A DNA stretch of 64,000 nt from Siphonodentalium dalli (taxonomy: Eukaryota > Mollusca > Scaphopoda > Gadilida > Siphonodentaliidae): positions 184,494,209 to 184,558,208 of the forward strand of contig CP136064.1 in assembly GCA_032622095.1 (NCBI GenBank), given 5' to 3'. This document shows positions 58,194 to 64,000 of this stretch, piece after piece. The notes below the pieces were generated by a model. That model was not told the origin of the DNA. It did no database searches and saw nothing but the letters and a program-made list of their open reading frames with translations. The position numbers and the translations under genes are program-made. Position 1 is the first letter of the stretch. The number at the start of each line of letters is the position of its first letter.

Positions 58194-59380
58194 GCGGATT
58201 GATCACAATCCCGCGCTTATATTGTGTTTGCGAATATCACCACCGTATTTGACATCGAACTGATCGCGCACGCAGACAACCCTAGTATTTACCTTTCTAT
58301 TCTTTGCAGAAGTTCCGGTTCCCAATTTAGGTCCTACTTGGGTCGCATACTATCGAGTTAAAACTTATTGGGAAATGATAAAACTAGAATCGATTGGCTA
58401 CCAACGCGAAGCGCAGATCGATCACCTGGAAGTTCATTTCGTCATATTGGAAAGGAAATTGCTGCTTCGTAATTGTCCCGACGTGAAAGAGAACACAATG
58501 CGAGCTGTTATGCGTCCGATAATACACTGCAATGGGTCACCCTTAATTACAAACTGAAGCCATTTGCCTGCCAGCAGTGAAAATACATGTATTGGAGAGG
58601 TTTTGTTGGGAGTCGAGGTGCATCGATTGATAAAACATGTTTTGTTTTATCCCCATAACATGTGCATTGTTCGATGCCTTTAAATAAATAAAGAAAAATT
58701 GTGTATATATCGAATAATTTTCCCGTGTTCTCCATGTGTATTCTTCACTTTCCAGTGGCGCTTAAATATCTCTGACTTTCGCGATAGAAGACTTACCATA
58801 CTTTGTGTTAGAAGATATCATCACCGTAGTTAACGTTGAACTGATTAACGTGACTTCAGACAGACAACCCTAATATTTACCTTTCTATTCTTTTCACACG
58901 TCCAAATGCAGGTCCTACTTGGGTCGCATGCTATCGAGTCAATGCTTATTGGAAACTCATAAAACTAGATTCGATTAGCTACCAATGCGAACTGGAGATC
59001 GATAACCTGGAAGTTCATTTCGTCATAATCAAATACCCTCTGCATTCGCACAATTAGCTTCCATAAGAATCAGTTCAAATCTCGATACGGTTATACGAAC
59101 GTTTCCGACGTTCATCAGGCAATAATTGAAGTCGATGAACACCTATACGTCACTTCAAGCTGATCGCGTGTACACGCGCTCGTTGTGTGGTGTCCACTGC
59201 ACACAAGCAATGAAGTCACATTCGGAACTTCAAGTCGGTGGTGTGTCCGCGTTTGCTGCGTGTTGTTATTGGGAGGCTGTGTTGGAATTTGAAAGTTTGT
59301 TCAAATTATTATTGTTCTATTAAAACATACTGGTATATTATTATAAGAAATGACTTGCAGATCGATTGGGATCATTGGAT
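58194..59380. repeat. Repeat family D copies 1 and 2
   Basis: 58325-58660 and 58890-59030 share GGTCCTACTTGGGTCGCAT, CTATCGAGT and CCTGGAAGTTCATTTCGTCA. Copy 1 includes a 60-residue frame (58375-58557) that is not supported as a gene. Confidence 0.65.
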
Positions 59381-59451
59381 TTGACCGGCAGAGTAATTAA
59401 AAAAAGTTCGTTCGAGATTCACGCACTTTGTTTAATTACTCTGTCGGTCAA
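59381..59451. repeat. Hairpin, 22-bp arms
   Basis: TTGACCGGCAGAGTAATTAA pairs with TTAATTACTCTGTCGGTCAA with one mismatch, loop about 28 bases. Confidence 0.8.
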
Positions 59452-59534
59452 AATACAATGACCACAATCCATCTTCAAATCATTTATTAACTATTGGAAA
59501 AGGAATTAATACTTAAATCAGTCTCCCAACCTTA

Positions 59535-59780
59535 AAATTAATACCAACGCGAAGATCAGATCGATCACCTGGCAGTTCATTTCGTCATATTGGAAAGGGA
59601 ATCACTTCTTCGTAATTGTCGCGACGTGAAAGGAAATACAATGCGAGCTGTTATACCCCCAATAATTCACTACAGTGGGTCTACCTTAAGTACAAGGTCA
59701 AGTCATTTGCGTGCCATCAGTGAAGATACATGTATTGGAAAAAGTTATGATGGAAGTCTGAGAGATGATTGATTAAGGTG
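59535..59780. repeat. Repeat family D copy 3
   Basis: Shares GATCACCTGG, TTCATTTCGTCATATTGGAA, CTTCGTAATTGTC and ATGCGAGCTGTTAT with 58325-58660, about 85 per cent alike by eye. Confidence 0.7.
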
Positions 59781-60152
59781 CATGTTTTGTTTGATCCCCA
59801 GTATGTTTACAGCACGGTCAAAAGGGTATGGCTCAATTGAACTAATGAGGTCTATGTAAATTGGAAGGATGAACACTATAGATCGATAATTACACGAAAT
59901 ACAGCATTATATATGTATAGACGTTACATACTCTAAGAAAAGAACCCTTTACAGAACAACGTACACTGCAACTCACATCTGAGAATATAGCTGAATATAT
60001 CGACAGTGTCGGAGTGGTCGAGGCAATGATTAGTGACATTTAACGTAACCAAAACGAAATCGAAGGTGGTTATCACCGAACCACCATGTGCTAGATTTGA
60101 AACTTGATGAATATTCCATAGAATAGGTCAGTCAATCTAATCATATATGGCA
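59781..60152. other. Intergenic, dispersed repeat copy at 59815-59910
   Basis: The 59815-59910 part matches 46738-46840 (TATGGCTCAATTGAAC, TCGATAATTACACGAAAT). No gene seen. Confidence 0.5.
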
Positions 60153-60770
60153 GATTCTGGTGCAGAAAAAAAAACGACGCATTTCTAACCAGTTACTGGG
60201 TTACAAATGCGCCCTATTTTTGTTGGCATTTGGAGTTACATTAGGAAGTAGTGTGTTAGCTCCGACCAGTAACAAGTCGTGTGTTAGCTCCGACCAGTAA
60301 CCCGGTTACAAATGCGCCCTATTGTTTTTTGGCATTTGGAGCGAAGTCGTTTAAAAAATGCGACGTGTTTTTAGTCACAAAGTTACACTAGAAAAATGAA
60401 AATATTTCACCCGTCCTTGTTAAAAAAGGGTTACAAAGTTACATTTGGAAGTCGTTTCAAAAATGCAACGTGTTTTTTGTTGTCAGATTCTGGTGCAGAA
60501 AAAAAATACGACGCATTTGTAATCAGTTACATTAGGAAGTCGTGTGTTAGCTCGGACCAGTGACCCGGTTACAAATGCGCCCTATTTTTTTTTGGCATTT
60601 GGAGCGAAGTCGTTTAAAAATGCGACGTGTTTTTTGTTACATAGTTACAAATGGTTATCAGAGAATAACACCAACTGGAAAAATGAAAATATTTCACCCT
60701 TCCTTGTTTAAAAAGGGTTACAAAGTTACATTTGGAAGTCGTTTTTAAAATGCGACGTGTTTTTTGTATT
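60153..60770. repeat. Tandem duplication, about 300-bp unit with inner repeats
   Basis: Both units run from GATTCTGGTGCAGAAAAAAA through CGGTTACAAATGCGCCCTAT to GGAAGTCGTTT-AAAATGC. Inner boxes TGTGTTAGCTC and GCGACGTGTTTTT repeat several times, so this looks like a growing satellite-like array. Confidence 0.85.
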
Positions 60771-61609
60771 GACGTATTGTCCTAGAAATTCCCCGGCGAA
60801 TGACAGCAACCCCATGTGTCTGCGTTAACGGGTTCTAAACCTACATAAGTTTGAATTTTGGGCTCTTCATTCTTCGTGCATTCTTCGCCCGACAATGCCC
60901 AAAATTCGCGTGTCTGCTCGCTTATGCATACTCATCGTTAATTCAGCACAACCCCTATCATCGAAGTCGGTGTGAGAGGCGTTGTGGATACAAGGAATTT
61001 TTTTGACATTTTTGAACATTCAACTCGGCCAATTTTCGACCGATTTTCACGGTATCGTTATCGGGGTGACATGTAGATCATGACCTGTAAGTTTGGTCGT
61101 GATCGGAGAGAACTAATTTTTTACGACATTGAACACCCCTCCCCATGCCGCGGTCAATAATCGGACAAAATTCTCAATGCAATGACCACCTTCTACTGTA
61201 GGAGTTGTTCATACACAGCAAATTTCAGCGTTATACAGTTAGCGGTTCCTGAGATATAAGGAACTCAGAAGAATAATAATAATAATAGAGAAAAATGGAG
61301 AAAATTAAAGGGGCGATAACTCTGTAAAGAAACATTGGGTCGAAATCCGGACAGCTTTATTTTAAGTAGCTCTCTGGTGCCTACATTCCCAAGAAATTTC
61401 GCGTTCCTAGTGCCATTATATTTCTAAGTATGTCCAATTAAACGGAAAACGGCCTCAACAGAAATACAATATACTCCCATATTAAAATATGGACGTATAA
61501 TTATTTCATTAACACTTTCAGTTGGTGATTGAAAGTAACTAAACATTCTGGGGAGGATATACCCAGATGGTTATAACGGAGTAGGGGAAGGGGCGGGGGG
61601 GGGGGGGGT
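60771..61609. repeat. Dispersed repeat, unclassified, ending in poly-G
   Basis: Contains AAAGGGGCGATAACTCTGTA-type phrases, an AATAATAAT run near 61272 and a G14 run at 61595-61608. No coding potential. Confidence 0.5.
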
Positions 61610-62329
61610 CATCGTTTGTTTAGTGCAAAAAGGGGTGAGTGAGGGGTAGGGTAAATTGTGGGAAAGTTAAGATGTTATAAAGACACTGATTGAAATCTCT
61701 GGGTTCTGCGATGGGTTCAGCAGCCTATTGAGGGTGGCATGGCGGGAACCAACTTATCACAATTAAGTGAACACTTACTCCATTGCACAATCCAGAGACC
61801 TCAGACATATGCCTTTGTTGGTTTATGATGTACATAAGAAATTTTCCTCAAATGGCTTAAAAGTATACAAGGTGATTTTCATCGTGTATTTTCAAACTGT
61901 TGAGAAGGTGATCTATTACACATTTCTTCCAGTGTTTATAATCAAAGCTATGGTGAAAGGCTTTGTCGAGGCTGTTCCAAAGTCTGATACCTGTATAATA
62001 GAACGATTTCTTTCCATAGGTTCTCACTGAGGGAAGTGAAAATATGAGAGGACCAGATCGACTGTCGTAAGGCGAATGAACACGAGCATATGAGAAATGT
62101 TCCTTCGTATATTCTGGTACTTTGTTTTCTGAGATCTTTAGAACCATACTCATTTTCAACAAGTGCACCGCTGGGCGGAGGTAACGCCCCCGACTGTACA
62201 ATCAGAGAGGATTTTTCTTATTTTTGTGGCACTTTGTAAAGTTATGTTATTCATGAGTATTTAGTACGATAGAGGATGACTTGTTAAAATATGACAACAC
62301 TTACAGAGACCTCACACGCACGCAATATT

Positions 62330-62690
62330 AAGTCCAAAAAGGGGCGTAACTCTGGAAAAAATGGGCGGACGAAACCACGGCTATGGGGAAATCTTGTCCC
62401 CCCGGCTGGTCTATTGGCATACCAAAGATCAACTGAATTGAATTAGCGAAACCAAAGTTATGAGTTGAAACGTTCGTATGCGACAGAAAACTGAATTTTC
62501 TAAGTCCAAACAGGGGCGTAACTCTGGAAAAAATGGGCGGACGAAACCGCAGTTATGGGGAAATCTTGTCCCCCCGGCTGGTCTATTAGCATGCCAAAGA
62601 TCAACTGAATTGAAAGTTATAACCATAGTTATGAGTTGAAACGTTCGTACGGACGGAAGGACGGACGGCCATACGCACGACAGGGTACTT
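62330..62690. repeat. Tandem duplication, about 180-bp unit, inside the LINE
   Basis: Two copies of GGGGCGTAACTCTGGAAAAA through GGCTGGTCTATT to ATGAGTTGAAACGTTCGTA; then a GGACGG microsatellite. This has split the LINE's C-terminal part from its RT part. Confidence 0.85.
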
Positions 62691-62699
62691 GTGATGTGC

Positions 62700-62946
62700 G
62701 ATCTTTTGTTTGCATGACTTGTGGGGTGCACCCCACAAGTAACGTACGGAAAATCCAATTTTAAAGAGCGGCCTGCAGGCAAAACAGACTGGCGAGATAT
62801 ATCGTATCCCTCCATTATCGTACCACTAAATTGGTTACCAACTAGCGAAAGGGTCAATTTATTATGCCCCCGATCTCCGATGGAGATTTGGGGGTATATA
62901 GTGGAGCCCTCCGTCCGTCCGTCCGTCTGTTTTGCCTGCAGACGTT
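62700..62946. repeat. LINE micro-inversion with CCGT/GACG microsatellite
   Basis: The 18-base CCTGCAGGCAAAACAGAC at about 62776-62793 recurs inverted at 62929-62946. From the first copy the plus strand reads RQNRLARYIVSLHYRT and then LNWLPTSERVNLL, LINE residues that should follow KKRLQ on the minus strand. A CCGTCCGTCCGT run and a TATGCCCCCGATCTCC inverted segment fill 62863-62928. Confidence 0.65.
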
Positions 62947-64000
62947 TCTTAGTTTTGACTGTGAGACTAGAAAACCAAAAGCCGCATGAATAATCAAAAT
63001 GGCACTGAATTAATGCAGATACTAACAGGATTCTACATTTCTCGTTGAGAAAACATGCCTTCCTGTAGAGAAATTTTAATTTAGAATTAGACTTTGAAAG
63101 GACTGACAGACCCATTAATTCACCATTTAGATTTTGATCTAGTTGAACTCCAACGTATTTTACCGAGTTAGTGGACCTGATGTCGATACCATTACATGAT
63201 AAATGTGATAATCCCTTGTGATCTTTTGGTTTAAACAAGATGGATTCAGTCTTTCCTAAATGTAATGACAAATTGTTGTCCACTAGCCACATACTAAGTG
63301 TGTCCATTTCCTGGCTAAGGGTATTTTGAATGGCATCGACATCACGACCAGATTAGATACTATGAGGGTTGAGTCGTCCGCATACAAGAGAAGTTGACAA
63401 TTTATGGCACCTGGAGCATCATTCATGTAGATAACCGCGCTAAGATACAACCTTGTGGGACACCGCACGTTATTGGTTCAAATTCAGATAAAGTGCCCCA
63501 CAGCCTAAGTTCTTCCTTTCCTTTCAACCATGGTAGGGTGATGTTATTAAGACCAAGGGTTTTTAGCCTTGTTAGGAGTATTTCATGGTTAACCGTATCA
63601 AAGGCCTTTTGTAGCTCAATGCAAATCATACCAGTTAAATTGCCTTTATCAAATTGATTCCTTATAAGATCGGTTAAGTACAAGATACTGGTGTCTGTTG
63701 AAAAACCTGGTCAAAATCCTGATTGGTACTTGTACAGAAGGTTGTTATATTTCAAATAACTTTCAATTTGGTTATACATTAGACGTTCAAGAACTTTAGA
63801 TGCTAGGTTTAGTACATAGATAGGTCGAGAATTTCCAGGTGTCAACTTGTCGCCTTTCTTGTATATGGGGACCACCCTAGCCCTCTTTAGGTCTTCAGGA
63901 ATTTCACCATTGCGAATAGATAGATTTATGATATATTTTGGACGGCAATGAATATGTCGGCATTTTTGGTATAAGATATATCTACGGACCCATACAGTAA

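Larger units (their letters stand above)
61610..64000 (-). mobile_element. CR1/Jockey-like LINE, broken, running off the window
   Basis: Minus-strand frames give reverse transcriptase motifs in order: ARVVPIYKKGD and an adjacent SRPI block (about 63880-63810), YQSGF then a stop, LQKAFDTVNHEI (63610-63560), GVPQG (63460), LLYADDST (63380), a YVGVQLD block (63150) and TVKTKKRLQ (62945). The C-terminal tail (SYARVHSPYDSRSG, KKSFYYTGIRLWNSLD) lies at 61857-62201 after a 0.75-kb interruption. At least one in-frame stop and several frameshifts make it inactive. A piece of the missing middle lies inverted at about 62772-62862. Confidence 0.85.

Overview
This window is nuclear DNA from a eukaryote: GT-AG introns, peritrophin-A (CBM14) chitin-binding exons, a Death domain, LINE and Penelope retroelements and many small inverted-repeat transposons. 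The mix fits a marine lophotrochozoan, most likely a mollusc; this is inferred from style, not proven. Coding density is very low and most of the sequence is repeats or unrecognised AT-rich intron or intergenic DNA.

Layout. (1) 0.2-14.5 kb, minus strand: six exons of a secreted or matrix-type protein (14178-14498, 12338-12577, 11252-11710, 3942-4667, 2799-3062, 215-489). Each encodes one six-cysteine chitin-binding module, and every junction is phase 1, so modules can be added or lost without breaking the frame. The 5' signal-peptide exon was not found. Its introns hold two LINE remnants, a Tc1-like MITE, a Penelope-like GIY-YIG remnant and other repeats. (2) 14.5-23.8 kb: no convincing gene; hairpins, tandem repeats, a long CT tract, a 0.45-kb inverted repeat pair and a TTAA-flanked MITE. 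(3) 23.8-44.2 kb, minus strand: a likely three-exon gene, with a start codon exon at 44139-44141, a 478-codon coiled-coil exon at 42579-44013 and a Death-domain terminal exon at 23830-24236. Phases match across an 18.3-kb intron. (4) That intron contains a 6.7-kb near-perfect palindrome (24784-31505), a nested repeat block (31.8-35.4 kb), a foldback MITE (35804-36333), a 3.1-kb element with ~1-kb terminal inverted repeats (36483-39583) and a 1.74-kb PIF/Harbinger-like element (40348-42088). (5) 44.2-56 kb: MITEs, several in multiple copies. (6) 56.3-58.2 kb: two possible exons with a weak likeness to a rhodopsin-type GPCR. (7) 58.3-64 kb: repeats and a broken CR1/Jockey-like LINE on the minus strand running off the window.

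The most unusual object is the palindrome. Its arms are almost identical and each carries the same small transcription unit, pointing outward from a shared core: a TATA-like box, a single C2H2 zinc finger joined to polyglutamine, a 107-residue charged protein, a further 38-residue frame, then AATAAA. The core is itself a small TIR transposon swollen by GCC and CAA/TTG repeats. It could be a foldback mobile element, a very recent inverted duplication or an assembly artefact; reads across the centre would decide.
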